From the NCBI GenBank assembly GCA_944321335.1, contig CALUKX010000001.1, forward strand, positions 124,001 through 188,000: a stretch of 64,000 bases of DNA, written 5' to 3'. The notes below the pieces were generated by a model, which did not search any database, had not been told where the DNA came from, and worked only from the letters and a program-made list of their open reading frames with translations. A program made the position numbers and the translations under genes. Positions within the stretch are counted from its first letter, which is position 1; each line of letters starts with the position of its first letter. Below, in pieces: positions 28,253 to 37,307 of the stretch. Source of the DNA: an uncultured Phocaeicola sp. Lineage in GTDB: Bacteria > Bacteroidota > Bacteroidia > Bacteroidales > Bacteroidaceae.

Positions 28253-29422
28253 TTATTGTTTCAGCTCATTGCTTCTCTGTTTCTTATCTAATATCTCTTT
28301 CCAGTTGAAATTCCGCTTAAGCCCTGTAATAGTTTCTATAGTCATAATTAAAATAGATATGAAACAGAACAATATAAGTCCAACCAACATTAGTCCGATT
28401 TTCATTCCTATGATAAGAAAGTTCGCTCCATTGAATTCCGAGCGGGTTTCTGTATGACCGTTGGAGTAATGGTATTTGACAATGTCGTCCGGTAGTAAGG
28501 ACATGGCTAAACCTGCTCCAAAGAAAAATGCAGCGATTCGGAATCCCCATTTTCTGATACCTCCCATCAAATTATGTTGCCGGCGGTGTTTGGAAATCAG
28601 ATATCCATATGGGTAGCCTGAAATAATATACAGCGGGATAAGTACAATTAGATATATCGTCCAGAAGATTTTCGAATTTGCCTTACTGTTGAAATATTCT
28701 GTCTCATCTTCAAATTCTTTCAGAGCCATATCTTTAATGTCTTCAAATTTCAGGGATGATATTTCTTCATACTTCTCCGTGTATTTCTTGTATCTTTCTT
28801 CAGATTCCTTTTGGCTTTCTAGATAACTCTTTTTCCTTTCATCAGTTGAAGCTGTATCAGCATTAGCTTTATAACTTTCTACACTTTTCTGTGCCGATTC
28901 TGCTTCGATTTTGTTACAGTAGAGCTTATAAATTTTGTAATCATTTGCTGATAACAGCTGTCTGTCATATAGAGCCATATTGTCCAATTGCTCAGTTGCA
29001 AGAGCTTTATATGAGATTGTTGTGTCACATTCTGTCCATGCTTCGATTTGAGCTATTTTTTTCTGTGACTTTTTTACATCATCCTGTGCGGAGCTGCTGA
29101 AATACCAGAAAATACAGATGGCAATGATAGCACCAAGAATCAGCTGCCATTTCCAGGTCCGTTGTTTGGAACGTGAATATTCCACTATCTCCTTTAATTC
29201 GTCAACTCGTTCTTTGAACATCGGTTCATTCGGGTCTTCGGCTTTACTGAGAGCTTCATTGATTAGTTCTTCCATCCGGTTGGTTTCTTCCAATGAGGTT
29301 GGATAAACATTTTGCCATTCAGTGCTGCCTATTTCCAGATCTTTAGCTTTGATGTGTGAAGAAGTAAAAAGTGCATCATCTAAACAAAGCCAAGCTTCAT
29401 AATTGATTGGTCTATTATCCAT
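28253..29422 (-). CDS. Unknown protein with four predicted membrane segments
   Basis: I do not recognise this protein of about 389 residues. It has a soluble acidic N-terminus (MDNRPINYEAWLCLDDA...), one membrane segment (LILGAIIAICIFWYF, about 100-115), a charged, helix-rich extracytoplasmic stretch of about 150 residues with many Lys, Glu and Ser (likely coiled coil), then three more membrane segments (IFWTIYLIVLIPLYIIS; FRIAAFFFGAGLAMSLL; IGLMLVGLILFCFISIL) and a basic tail. The frame is open back to 29503, but the promoter box at 29467-29474 makes ATG 29422 the likely start. It stands alone, so context gives no role. Confidence 0.7.
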   Translation of the reverse strand: MDNRPINYEAWLCLDDALFTSSHIKAKDLEIGSTEWQNVYPTSLEETNRMEELINEALSKAEDPNEPMFKERVDELKEIVEYSRSKQRTWKWQLILGAIIAICIFWYFSSSAQDDVKKSQKKIAQIEAWTECDTTISYKALATEQLDNMALYDRQLLSANDYKIYKLYCNKIEAESAQKSVESYKANADTASTDERKKSYLESQKESEERYKKYTEKYEEISSLKFEDIKDMALKEFEDETEYFNSKANSKIFWTIYLIVLIPLYIISGYPYGYLISKHRRQHNLMGGIRKWGFRIAAFFFGAGLAMSLLPDDIVKYHYSNGHTETRSEFNGANFLIIGMKIGLMLVGLILFCFISILIMTIETITGLKRNFNWKEILDKKQRSNELKQ

Positions 29423-29466
29423 AGTAAAAGTTCTTGTAATATGATTTTGATATGATTTATTGTTGA

Positions 29467-29474
29467 CAAATATA
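29467..29474 (-). promoter_or_regulatory. -7 box of the unknown membrane protein gene
   Basis: TATATTTG on the minus strand matches TAnnTTTG, about 45 bp before ATG 29422. No clear -33 box. Confidence 0.6.
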
Positions 29475-29714
29475 TGATTTTCCCCAAGGGCTATCGTATG
29501 CATCCGGTAAATTGTACTTATTGATACTTTTTTTTGACAGAATGAATTGTTTTTGACGGATTGTCATGAAAAAGTTTGGGATGGATTTAAAGTGCCAGGA
29601 CTGTATATCCCGGTTTTTGGGGAGGTGTTAAAAATGAAAAGTTCTCAGTTTGCTTTTGGGTATAACCGAGATTCTAGTCTTATAGTTTGTTCATTGGTTG
29701 GAAGCAAAAAGAAA

Positions 29715-29736
29715 AAGGGACTCAACCGAGTCCCTT
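29715..29736 (-). terminator. Terminator of tRNA-Lys
   Basis: A perfect 9-bp stem (29715-29723 with 29728-29736) runs into TTTC/TTTTT on the minus strand, five bases after the tRNA CCA end. Confidence 0.9.
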
Positions 29737-29740
29737 CATC

Positions 29741-29816
29741 TGGTGATCCGCTTGGGGCTCGAACCCAAGACCCCAACATTAAAAGTGTTGTGCTCTACCT
29801 GCTGAGCTAGCGAATC
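29741..29816 (-). tRNA. tRNA-Lys (anticodon TTT)
   Basis: The minus strand folds as a cloverleaf of 76 bases. The acceptor stem is GATTCGC/GCGGATC with one T-G pair, the D arm is GCTC/GAGC, the anticodon stem is CAACA/TGTTG around loop CTTTTAA (anticodon TTT), and the T arm is TTGGG-TTCGAGC-CCCAA. Discriminator A is followed by an encoded CCA. It is a single tRNA with its own promoter and terminator. Confidence 0.97.
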
Positions 29817-29849
29817 AATCCTTTGTGCATCATTTCCTGATTGCGAGTG

Positions 29850-29881
29850 CAAAGGTAGGTGTTTTTTCTGAATCTACCAAA
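29850..29881 (-). promoter_or_regulatory. Promoter of tRNA-Lys
   Basis: On the minus strand: TTTG (29881-29878), 20 bp, TACCTTTG (29857-29850). Both boxes match the consensus, about 34 bp upstream of the mature tRNA. Confidence 0.9.
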
Positions 29882-30024
29882 TATTTGAAGAAGAAAAATC
29901 TGTTTTGTCTTTTCTACATGATAAATTTGTTTTGAAAACGTTGATTTGTAGTATCTATCATCTTAGAGTAATAAAGATGTATTAAGAATATACTTAATTA
30001 TCGTCAAAAACTACTGACAAGGTT

Positions 30025-30052
30025 TTTGATTCCGTCTTTTTATTTATATTTG
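30025..30052 (+). promoter_or_regulatory. Promoter of the zinc metallopeptidase gene
   Basis: TATATTTG at 30045-30052 is a good -7 box. TTTG at 30025-30028 is a possible -33 box, but the spacer is only 16 bp. Confidence 0.6.
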
Positions 30053-30101
30053 GCAAAGTATTTGTATTGATATCGGTATATTAATTAAAGCGACAAAATA
30101 T

Positions 30102-30776
30102 ATGTATTGGATTTTATTTATCGGCATTGCCATCCTCAGTTATGTTGTGCAGGCCAGTTTGAATAGCAAGTTTGAAAAATATTCGAAGGTTCCTCTTGGT
30201 AACGGAATGACCGGACGCGAGGTGGCGGAGAAGATGCTCCGCGATAACGGTATCTATGATGTGAAGGTAACAAGTACTCCGGGTATGCTTACCGACCATT
30301 ACAATCCGGCTAACAAGACAGTGAATCTGAGTCAGGGTGTCTATGGTTCATGTAGTGTCGCAGCGGCTGCCGTTGCAGCTCACGAATGTGGACATGCCGT
30401 GCAGCATGCCCGTGCTTATGGTCCGTTGCAGTTACGTTCGGCCTTGGTTCCGGTAGTGCAGTTCTCTTCTTCTATCGTTTCGTGGGTATTGTTGGCGGGT
30501 ATCATTCTGATTCAGTCATTCCCGCAACTGTTGCTTATCGGTATCTGTCTGTTTGCCATGACTACCTTATTCAGTTTCGTAACTCTTCCGGTCGAAATTG
30601 ATGCAAGCCGTCGTGCCTTGGCTTGGTTGAGCAGTGCAGGGATTACCAATGCCTATAATCATAAGCAGGCTCAGGATGCCTTGAAATCGGCTGCATATAC
30701 TTATGTGGTGGCAGCTTTGAGCTCATTGGCTACCCTGATATATTATGTGATGATTTTCACCAGCCGTCGCGACTGA
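30102..30776 (+). CDS. Membrane zinc metallopeptidase (YugP/DUF2... neutral zinc peptidase type)
   Basis: This 224-residue membrane protein has the zinc-protease motif HECGH at residues 94-98 (AAHECGHAVQHA). An N-terminal membrane helix precedes it and about three more follow. DASRRALAWL near residue 168 may carry the third metal ligand. The layout matches the small YugP-type putative membrane proteases found widely in bacteria. Substrate and role are not established. It is a single-gene unit with its own promoter and terminator, upstream of hisS. Confidence 0.82.
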   Translation: MYWILFIGIAILSYVVQASLNSKFEKYSKVPLGNGMTGREVAEKMLRDNGIYDVKVTSTPGMLTDHYNPANKTVNLSQGVYGSCSVAAAAVAAHECGHAVQHARAYGPLQLRSALVPVVQFSSSIVSWVLLAGIILIQSFPQLLLIGICLFAMTTLFSFVTLPVEIDASRRALAWLSSAGITNAYNHKQAQDALKSAAYTYVVAALSSLATLIYYVMIFTSRRD

Positions 30777-30803
30777 TAAGATTTCTATCATAAAAGATTT
30801 ATA

Positions 30804-30838
30804 AACCAATCGTTCTCAAAGGGACGGTTGGTTTTTTT
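30804..30838 (+). terminator. Terminator after the metallopeptidase gene
   Basis: AACCAATCGTTC pairs with GGACGGTTGGTT (two imperfect pairs), followed directly by seven T. Confidence 0.85.
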
Positions 30839-30853
30839 ATGGAATTTTTTCCG

Positions 30854-30861
30854 TAACTTTG
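30854..30861 (+). promoter_or_regulatory. -7 box of hisS
   Basis: TAACTTTG matches TAnnTTTG, 30 bp before the hisS ATG and just after the preceding terminator. Confidence 0.75.
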
Positions 30862-30891
30862 CGCAGATAAATTCAAAAAGATTGATTCATT

Positions 30892-32256
30892 ATGGCAACA
30901 AAACCAAGTATACCGAAAGGAACGAGAGATTTTTCGCCGGTTGAAATGGCGAAACGTAACTATATATTCAATACGATTCGCGAAGTGTTTTATCTGTATG
31001 GGTTCCAGCAGATCGAAACACCTTCCATGGAAAACCTGTCGACTTTGATGGGCAAATATGGCGAAGAAGGTGATAAGCTGTTGTTCAAGATTCAGAATTC
31101 GGGTGATTATTTCTCTGGCCTGACCGATGAGGATTTGCTGAGCCGTAATGCTGCCAAGCTGGCCAGCAAGTTCTGTGAGAAAGGTTTGCGTTATGACCTG
31201 ACTGTTCCTTTTGCCCGTTATGTGGTGATGCACCGTGATGAAATCAGCTTCCCGTTCAAGCGTTTCCAGATTCAGCCGGTATGGCGTGCCGACCGTCCGC
31301 AGAAAGGTCGTTACCGTGAGTTCTATCAGTGTGACGCCGATGTGGTAGGAAGTAATTCTTTGCTGAACGAAGTGGAACTGGTGCAGATGATTGATACTGT
31401 TTTCAACAAGTTCGGTATCCGTGTTTCTATCAAAATCAATAACCGTAAGATTCTGACAGGTATCGCTGAAATTATCGGTGAGGCTGATAAGATTGTGGAT
31501 ATCACAGTAGCTATCGATAAGTTGGATAAGATCGGTCTGGACAATGTGAATGCGGAATTGGCATCAAAAGGTATTCCGCAGGAAGCAATCGACAAGCTGC
31601 AGCCGATTATCATGCTGAGCGGATCGAACGAAGAAAAACTTCAGACCTTGAAGACTGTGCTTGCTGCCAGCGAAACAGGCCTGAAAGGCGTGGAAGAAAG
31701 TGAATTTATCTTGAAGACCGTTGCTGAATTGGGTGTTAAGTCGGATGTGGAATTGGATCTGACGCTGGCTCGCGGTTTGAACTATTATACAGGTGCCATC
31801 TTCGAAGTGAAAGCATTGGATGTTCAGATTGGTAGCATCAGCGGTGGTGGACGTTATGACAACTTGACAGGTGTATTTGGTATGGATGGTATGTCGGGGG
31901 TTGGTATCTCATTCGGTGCCGATCGTATCTACGATGTATTGAACCAGCTGGATTTGTATCCGAAGGAATCTGTCAACGCTACTCAGTTGTTGTTCGTCAA
32001 TTTCGGCGAGGCTGAGGCTGCATACGTATTGCCGGTATTGGCAAAGGTTCGTGCTGCCGGAATCCGTGCCGAAATCTATCCGGACAGTGCAAAGATGAAG
32101 AAACAGATGAGCTATGCCAACAGCAAGATGATTCCGTTTGTTGCCATCGTCGGTGAAAACGAGATGAAGGAAGGCAAGCTTACGTTGAAGAATATGGAGA
32201 GCGGTGAACAGTCGATGGTTACTCCTGACGAACTGGTCGCTGCAATCAAGGCATGA
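30892..32256 (+). CDS. hisS: Histidine-tRNA ligase
   Basis: This 454-residue class II aminoacyl-tRNA synthetase charges tRNA-His. It shows the N-terminal [10 protein letters not shown] motif, motif 2 ([26 protein letters not shown]), the histidine-binding loop [13 protein letters not shown] and SGGGRYDNL, and a C-terminal anticodon-binding domain ([19 protein letters not shown]). Length is normal. A short hairpin separates it from the PTH2 gene downstream, so the two may be only partly cotranscribed. Confidence 0.97.
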   Translation: MATKPSIPKGTRDFSPVEMAKRNYIFNTIREVFYLYGFQQIETPSMENLSTLMGKYGEEGDKLLFKIQNSGDYFSGLTDEDLLSRNAAKLASKFCEKGLRYDLTVPFARYVVMHRDEISFPFKRFQIQPVWRADRPQKGRYREFYQCDADVVGSNSLLNEVELVQMIDTVFNKFGIRVSIKINNRKILTGIAEIIGEADKIVDITVAIDKLDKIGLDNVNAELASKGIPQEAIDKLQPIIMLSGSNEEKLQTLKTVLAASETGLKGVEESEFILKTVAELGVKSDVELDLTLARGLNYYTGAIFEVKALDVQIGSISGGGRYDNLTGVFGMDGMSGVGISFGADRIYDVLNQLDLYPKESVNATQLLFVNFGEAEAAYVLPVLAKVRAAGIRAEIYPDSAKMKKQMSYANSKMIPFVAIVGENEMKEGKLTLKNMESGEQSMVTPDELVAAIKA

Positions 32257-32289
32257 TTCGACTAATTGGGAAAAATGTACAATAAGAGG

Positions 32290-32324
32290 CAGAGGTACAA
32301 GCATCAAGTTTGTATCTCTGTTTT
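32290..32324 (+). terminator. Weak terminator or attenuator between hisS and the PTH2 gene
   Basis: An 11-bp stem with one G-T pair (32290-32300 with 32310-32320) is followed by four T, 18 bp before the next ATG. Confidence 0.6.
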
Positions 32325-32341
32325 CATTTATAAATCTGATT

Positions 32342-32755
32342 ATGGAAGAAAGATATGTAAAACAGGTCATTGTGATGCGTAAAGATCTGAATATGCGGAA
32401 GGGAAAAATGATAGCTCAAGGAGCACATGCTTCGGTGGATGCGTTGCTGTCGCTTTTCTCTCGTACCGAAAAGGAGGATAAGACTACCTATACGTTGACT
32501 TATGGTGATGATTCTCCCTTGGCCGGATGGTTGAACGGACTGTATGCCAAGATTTGTCTGTATGTGAATTCGGAAGAAGAGCTGGTATCGCTATATGAAC
32601 GTATCCGACGTGAAAATCCGGCTATCCCGCTTGCCTTGATTGAAGATGCAGGGCTGACCGAGTTTCATGGAGTCGAAACGAAAACCTGTATCGGTATTGG
32701 TCCGTGGTGGTCGGAGGAGATTGATGTCTTTACCCGCGATTTGAAGCTTTTATAA
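32342..32755 (+). CDS. Peptidyl-tRNA hydrolase, PTH2 (archaeal/eukaryotic-type) family
   Basis: This 137-residue protein is predicted to release peptides from peptidyl-tRNA. It has the PTH2 signatures KQVIVMRKDLNMRKGKMIAQGAHAS (the Lys/Arg-rich strand and QGAHA helix) and LIEDAGLTEFHG...CIGIGPW. Normal bacterial Pth has a different fold, so this is the type known best from archaea and eukaryotes, though it is seen in Bacteroidetes. The frame is open back to 32204, but ATG 32342 starts at the conserved strand and follows the hairpin, so it is chosen. A terminator shared with rmuC follows. Confidence 0.88.
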   Translation: MEERYVKQVIVMRKDLNMRKGKMIAQGAHASVDALLSLFSRTEKEDKTTYTLTYGDDSPLAGWLNGLYAKICLYVNSEEELVSLYERIRRENPAIPLALIEDAGLTEFHGVETKTCIGIGPWWSEEIDVFTRDLKLL

Positions 32756-32763
32756 TAGTATAG

Positions 32764-32809
32764 CAACTGACGTGTGCCAAACCTTTTCAGGCAAGACACA
32801 CGTCAGTTG
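32764..32809. terminator. Bidirectional terminator between the PTH2 gene and rmuC
   Basis: A perfect 13-bp stem (32764-32776 with 32797-32809) between convergent genes, with a 20-base loop. Confidence 0.75.
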
Positions 32810-32823
32810 TGGTTTCATACCAA

Positions 32824-34206
32824 TCAGTTTTCTGTTTCAGTAGGAAGTTCATTGGTTGCATCCTTTCCTTGCAGTCGGGACGAAAATTTCTTCTTCGGTG
32901 TGATTCCCAGTTCCTTCAACATTTCAGCCTGACGGATGACATTTCCTCTGCCTTCCGATAACTGGCTGAGGGCCGTATCATAGGCAGTGGATGCCGATTT
33001 CAATGTATCGCCTATCTTGGTAAATGTTTCGGTAAAGCTGACAAGCTTTTCATAGAGGGCGGTTCCACGGTTGACGATTTCCTGTATGTTCTTTTCCTGA
33101 AACTCCCGTTTCCATAAATCGAGTGCCAGACGGAGAGCGGCTATCAGGTTGGTGGGGCTCATCAATACTACTTTCTTCTGATAAGCGTAGTTCCATAAGT
33201 TCGGATCGGTTTGAAGAGCCAATACATAGGCTGGTTCGTTCGGGATGAACATCATTACAAAATCGAGTGATGATACGTTGTATTTTGAATAATCTTTCTG
33301 ACTTAGCTCATCGATATGTGTTTTGACTGATGCCAGATGGGCTTTCAGGTATTGTTCCTGTTCCGACTTTTCATCTGCTCCGATGTAATTGGCATAAGCG
33401 GTAAGCGAGACCTTGGAATCGATGATGACCTGGCGGTTGTCGGGATAAACCACTACCACATCGGGTTGAAGACGTTGGCCCTGTTCGTTACGGAGCGGTT
33501 CGCCGTTTTCGTCTTTCAGAAATTCCTGACGGAAATATTCTTCACCTTCACGCAGACCGGAATTTTCCAGAATAGTTTCCAGAATCATTTCACCCCAATT
33601 GCCCTGTGCTTTGGAATCGCCTTTCAAGGCTTTGGTCAGGTTGTTGGCATCGTCGCTGATCTGTTTGTTGAGCTGCACCAGTTCTTTGATGCGGTCCTCG
33701 AGAGAAAAACGCTGTTTCGATTCCTTGTCGTATACTTCGGCCACCTGATGCTTGAACTCATTCAAATTATCTCCGAATGGCTTGAGTAAGTTTGTGAGGC
33801 TTTCTGTACTGAGCTTGTTGAAACTTTCGGCTTTCTGCTGGAATATCTTGTTGGCAATGTTTTCGAACTCCAGGTTGAATTGTTTGTGGAGGTTGGCTAT
33901 TTCCTCTTTTTGCGATTCCAGTTTTTCATTCAAGGCTCTGTTTTCAGCCTGCAATCCGGCCAGGTCCTGTGTAGCCTTCAATAACTCCTGATTGACTTCA
34001 TCGAATTGCTTGCGTAACGTTTCCTTTTCTGCAATAGCCTGACGTTTCCACTCTTCCGCTTTCTGTTGTTCCATCTTCAACAACTCTTGTGTATGGCTTT
34101 GCTGTAGCTCCAGCTGAGCTTTGAGGGCGCTGCTTTTACGCAAAGAAGCATAGTAACCGATAATTGTTCCGATTACTATGCCTACTATCAAATAAATTAT
34201 TTCCAT
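32824..34206 (-). CDS. rmuC: DNA recombination protein RmuC family
   Basis: This protein of about 460 residues has one N-terminal membrane helix ([20 protein letters not shown]), a long coiled coil (about 25-130) and the RmuC core ([53 protein letters not shown]). The core is PD-(D/E)XK nuclease-like, and the family is linked to limiting DNA rearrangements. The frame is open back to 34263, but the promoter box at 34241-34248 lies inside that extension, so ATG 34206 (or 34209) is the start. Confidence 0.93.
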   Translation of the reverse strand: MEIIYLIVGIVIGTIIGYYASLRKSSALKAQLELQQSHTQELLKMEQQKAEEWKRQAIAEKETLRKQFDEVNQELLKATQDLAGLQAENRALNEKLESQKEEIANLHKQFNLEFENIANKIFQQKAESFNKLSTESLTNLLKPFGDNLNEFKHQVAEVYDKESKQRFSLEDRIKELVQLNKQISDDANNLTKALKGDSKAQGNWGEMILETILENSGLREGEEYFRQEFLKDENGEPLRNEQGQRLQPDVVVVYPDNRQVIIDSKVSLTAYANYIGADEKSEQEQYLKAHLASVKTHIDELSQKDYSKYNVSSLDFVMMFIPNEPAYVLALQTDPNLWNYAYQKKVVLMSPTNLIAALRLALDLWKREFQEKNIQEIVNRGTALYEKLVSFTETFTKIGDTLKSASTAYDTALSQLSEGRGNVIRQAEMLKELGITPKKKFSSRLQGKDATNELPTETEN

Positions 34207-34240
34207 CATTGTAATACTGTTTTTATCCTGTGTCTCGATA

Positions 34241-34248
34241 CAAAGATA
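34241..34248 (-). promoter_or_regulatory. -7 box of rmuC
   Basis: TATCTTTG on the minus strand, an exact TAnnTTTG match about 35 bp before the rmuC ATG. It decides the rmuC start. No good -33 box. Confidence 0.7.
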
Positions 34249-34263
34249 GAAACTTTTCAGCAA

Positions 34264-36738
34264 TTACATACCTCCAGCCGAACTTGAACCGCCGCTATTT
34301 CCTCCACTGCTTCCGCCTTCCTTTACATCATCGTTGTTGATGCTTCGGGCTGTCTTCTTTACTTGTGCTTTCAGTTCGCCGAACCGCCAGCTGATGCTCA
34401 TGCCGTAGCTGAGGTTGTATTGTTTGGAACTCGACCAAGAGCGGAACGTTTCTGTTTCCTTATGCGAACTGTAGGTCTGATATTTGTTGAAGATATTGCT
34501 GCCGTATAAGGATATGTTCAATCGTTTTTCTTTCAGGAATGAACGGCTGAGGCTCAATCCGTAGAATGAGAAAGAATTTCCTTTACCTTGCAGATTGATG
34601 GATGGTGTTCCACCTCCTCCGTAAAGGCTCAGCTTGAGATCCCACGGCAATGCCTGTTGGATGTTGCCGAACAGGTTGCCTGAAAATCCGTAGTTATGAG
34701 CATCCAGCTTGTCGCTTTTATAGTCGGCATAACGTCCTTGCATATTCAGTGAAATACGTGTCTTATTGCCTGGATTCCAGTTGGCCCATAGTGAGAGTCG
34801 GAGCTGTTGTGTCTTGCCGACATTGCCGTAAGTCGTTTCCATAATTCCGTCGTTAATGAACGAATATTGTTCGATACCGTTGTTGATGAACATATAGTTC
34901 AGATTGGCATTCAGATTGAACTTGGCGGAGAATGAACTATAAATCAATCCGATGTTATGCGATTTTTCAGTCTCTAGATCCGGATTACCGTAACTGATGG
35001 ATGTCGGATTGCTGGTATCACGGAACGGATTCAGATACCAGATACCCGGACGGTTGATACGCATGTTGTAATTCAACCGGATGTTGCTGCTTGTTCCTAA
35101 TGAATAGGAAAGATTGGCCGATGGAACCATGTCATTGAAATTGGCATCGAAATTCCGTTCGGGCATATAGTCGTATTTTACATCCATGAAGGTGTGTTCG
35201 TAACGGACTCCAGCCTTGAATCCCAATTTCTTCCATTTCAACTGGTAATCGAAATAAACGGCCAGGATGTTTTGATTCTGATCATATTTGCTTGACAGAT
35301 CATGGTCGGGCTGCATATTCCCGTTTGCATCTTCCTTATATGATTTGCTGTCGCTCGAATTCAGACGGTAGATGTATTTCAGTCCGGCATCGAAATAATG
35401 GATGTCGTTGATAGGGTTTACATAATCAAGCTGGGCGGTATGCTCATCGGTATGGGCATCGTTCTTGAAGTATTGGTCTGACAGTTCGAACGGAAGATTG
35501 TATTTGTCTTCATAATAAGTGGTCGATTCGCTGTTGTTGGGCGAACTGTTGTACTTATAGGATACGGTAAAATATTCTCCTTTCCTTTTGAAAGAATGTT
35601 GATAATCGACATTGATGCCGATATTGCCGAATCCGTTCTTTGAACGGCCGAAAGTCTGATAGCTGTATTGGGCTACCTGAGCATCATTCAGCATGGAAGT
35701 GGAGTTCTCATATTTTGGCTTGTAATTGCCACCGAACATATTGGCTGAAAAAGTAATCAGGTTTAGTGAATCGATTTCATAACTTCCCTCGATGTTGCCG
35801 AATTGGAAATTGCCCGAACCTTTGTTCGTCCCTTCGGTATTCAGAAAACGGTAATCGTTGGATGTGAAATCTTCACGTTCCGAACTTGAATATCCTTTCT
35901 TGTTGTCGGAATAGTTGTACGAATAATTGCCCGACAAGGTAAATTTGCCTACTTGTACGGTCCCATATACATAACCTCCCAACCTGTTGTTGCCTGCATT
36001 GGCCCCTAAGGTAATATTATATCCCTGCATACGGGCATCGTTGGTGATGATATTCAGAATACCACCGATACCTTCCGCATCGTATTTGGCACCTGGCTCT
36101 GTGATGACTTCAATGGATTTGATGCTGCTTGCCGGTAAGCTGCGCAATACTTCCTTCGGATTGTTGCTCATCAAGGTGTTCGGCTTCCCGTTAACATGTA
36201 CCTTGAAGTTGCTGGAACCGTTTACCTGAATATTGTCTTCACCGTCGACTGTTACCATCGGTACTTTCCGAAGCATTTCCAACGTGGTATTGGTCTTTGA
36301 GTCCGGATCGTCTTCTATACTGTAGGAAATTTTATCTATTTCTGCCTTGACAAGCGGTTTCTGAGCCACAACTTCCACCCCTTTCAACTGCTTGGTCTCT
36401 TCGGCTGTATTTAACGTTCCTAAATTGACGGTCGGACGTTTTTCTGTAATGGAGAAGTTACGGTAAACGGTCATCTTTCCGACAGAAGTGAGGCTAATTG
36501 TATATTCGCCGGGAGCAGTCAGAGGAATGGAAAACTTACCGTTATTGTCGGTTACTCCCAACTTTTCAGGTTTGTCGGGAGTGTTTTTGAAACTCACGCG
36601 GATTGTTGCATAGGGCTCTGTTTCGTTCAAGAGAGAATCAACAAGAACTCCCTTGACCTGAAATTTGCTTTTGCGAGTCTGAGCTTGTATAGTAAAGATG
36701 CCTATCAGACAGATAAACAGAAAAATGAGTTTTTTCAT
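34264..36738 (-). CDS. TonB-dependent receptor-like outer-membrane protein
   Basis: This 824-residue outer-membrane protein has a signal peptide (MKKLIFLFICLIGIFTIQAQ), a carboxypeptidase-regulatory-like beta-sandwich (about 25-110), a plug domain (DPDSKTNTTLEMLRKVPMVTVDG; IEVITEPGAKYDAEGIGGILNI) and a C-terminal barrel of the OMP_b-brl_3 type. The barrel ends before a tail rich in Gly and Ser, so the usual terminal aromatic residue is not the last residue. There is no SusD-like partner beside it. The ligand is unknown. The gap to rmuC holds the rmuC promoter, so rmuC need not depend on it. Confidence 0.85.
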   Translation of the reverse strand: MKKLIFLFICLIGIFTIQAQTRKSKFQVKGVLVDSLLNETEPYATIRVSFKNTPDKPEKLGVTDNNGKFSIPLTAPGEYTISLTSVGKMTVYRNFSITEKRPTVNLGTLNTAEETKQLKGVEVVAQKPLVKAEIDKISYSIEDDPDSKTNTTLEMLRKVPMVTVDGEDNIQVNGSSNFKVHVNGKPNTLMSNNPKEVLRSLPASSIKSIEVITEPGAKYDAEGIGGILNIITNDARMQGYNITLGANAGNNRLGGYVYGTVQVGKFTLSGNYSYNYSDNKKGYSSSEREDFTSNDYRFLNTEGTNKGSGNFQFGNIEGSYEIDSLNLITFSANMFGGNYKPKYENSTSMLNDAQVAQYSYQTFGRSKNGFGNIGINVDYQHSFKRKGEYFTVSYKYNSSPNNSESTTYYEDKYNLPFELSDQYFKNDAHTDEHTAQLDYVNPINDIHYFDAGLKYIYRLNSSDSKSYKEDANGNMQPDHDLSSKYDQNQNILAVYFDYQLKWKKLGFKAGVRYEHTFMDVKYDYMPERNFDANFNDMVPSANLSYSLGTSSNIRLNYNMRINRPGIWYLNPFRDTSNPTSISYGNPDLETEKSHNIGLIYSSFSAKFNLNANLNYMFINNGIEQYSFINDGIMETTYGNVGKTQQLRLSLWANWNPGNKTRISLNMQGRYADYKSDKLDAHNYGFSGNLFGNIQQALPWDLKLSLYGGGGTPSINLQGKGNSFSFYGLSLSRSFLKEKRLNISLYGSNIFNKYQTYSSHKETETFRSWSSSKQYNLSYGMSISWRFGELKAQVKKTARSINNDDVKEGGSSGGNSGGSSSAGGM

Positions 36739-36904
36739 GAATGTTTGTTTTTTGTCGTTAACAATATAATGCTTGTGCTTTTCATTTTGTTTAACAGCAA
36801 ATTGATATATTTGTTGTAAATATATGTGTTCTATATTATTGGGTCTTATCTATGAATTGATTTTAGAGATGTGATTAGTTAATTTAACACTATAATATAA
36901 ATAC

Positions 36905-36926
36905 CTCCCGTCTGGTTGGACGGGAG
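36905..36926 (-). terminator. Terminator of the ABC transporter/GntR operon
   Basis: CTCCCGTC (36905-36912) pairs with GACGGGAG (36919-36926), followed on the minus strand by a T/A-rich run. Confidence 0.7.
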
Positions 36927-36934
36927 AGTAAATC

Positions 36935-37306
36935 TCAGAGAGATTTCTTGCGAATATAGTCTTGATACATTTGTTGGATTTCTTCTATCGGAATATCAAG
37001 CAGTTGTAACTGCCGGAACATTTCAGGAAGGTCTTCTTTCAGAAAGGTATTTCTTTTTAGTTCCAGAATCTTGTCGCATGCACTGGCCTGTACGAAATAA
37101 CCGATTCCACGTTTGTTGAAGATGATGTCCTGATTCTGCAGATAATCGTAGGAACGTACTACTGTATTGGCGTTTACTTCCACCAATGCTGCATACTCTC
37201 TTACGGAAGGGATTCGTTCCTCTTCCCGATAGGTCTGGCATAGGATTTCATCCATAATGCGGTCGGCTATCTGTAAATATATTGGTTTGCTTTCCTTGAA
37301 ATTCAT
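36935..37306 (-). CDS. GntR-family transcriptional regulator (YtrA-like)
   Basis: This 123-residue protein has a GntR winged helix (PIYLQIADRIMDEILCQTY...RIPSVREYAALVEVNANTVVRSYDYLQNQDIIFNKRGIGYFV) and only a short helical C-terminal tail, the layout of the YtrA subgroup. It is the last gene of the operon with an ABC ATPase and a membrane protein. A palindrome AGTGTA-N12-TACACT sits at the operon promoter, the expected site for autoregulation. It lies 1 bp after the permease gene. Confidence 0.9.
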   Translation of the reverse strand: MNFKESKPIYLQIADRIMDEILCQTYREEERIPSVREYAALVEVNANTVVRSYDYLQNQDIIFNKRGIGYFVQASACDKILELKRNTFLKEDLPEMFRQLQLLDIPIEEIQQMYQDYIRKKSL

Positions 37307-37307
37307 A

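Noticed and set aside
29547..29810. Plus-strand open frame of 87 codons
   Set aside because: Its second half is antisense to tRNA-Lys and its terminator, and it has no protein-like features. Such frames are common artefacts.
36786..36813. Plus-strand TTTG...TATATTTG promoter-like pair
   Set aside because: The spacer is 16 bp and no plus-strand gene lies downstream. The region is A/T-rich enough for chance matches.
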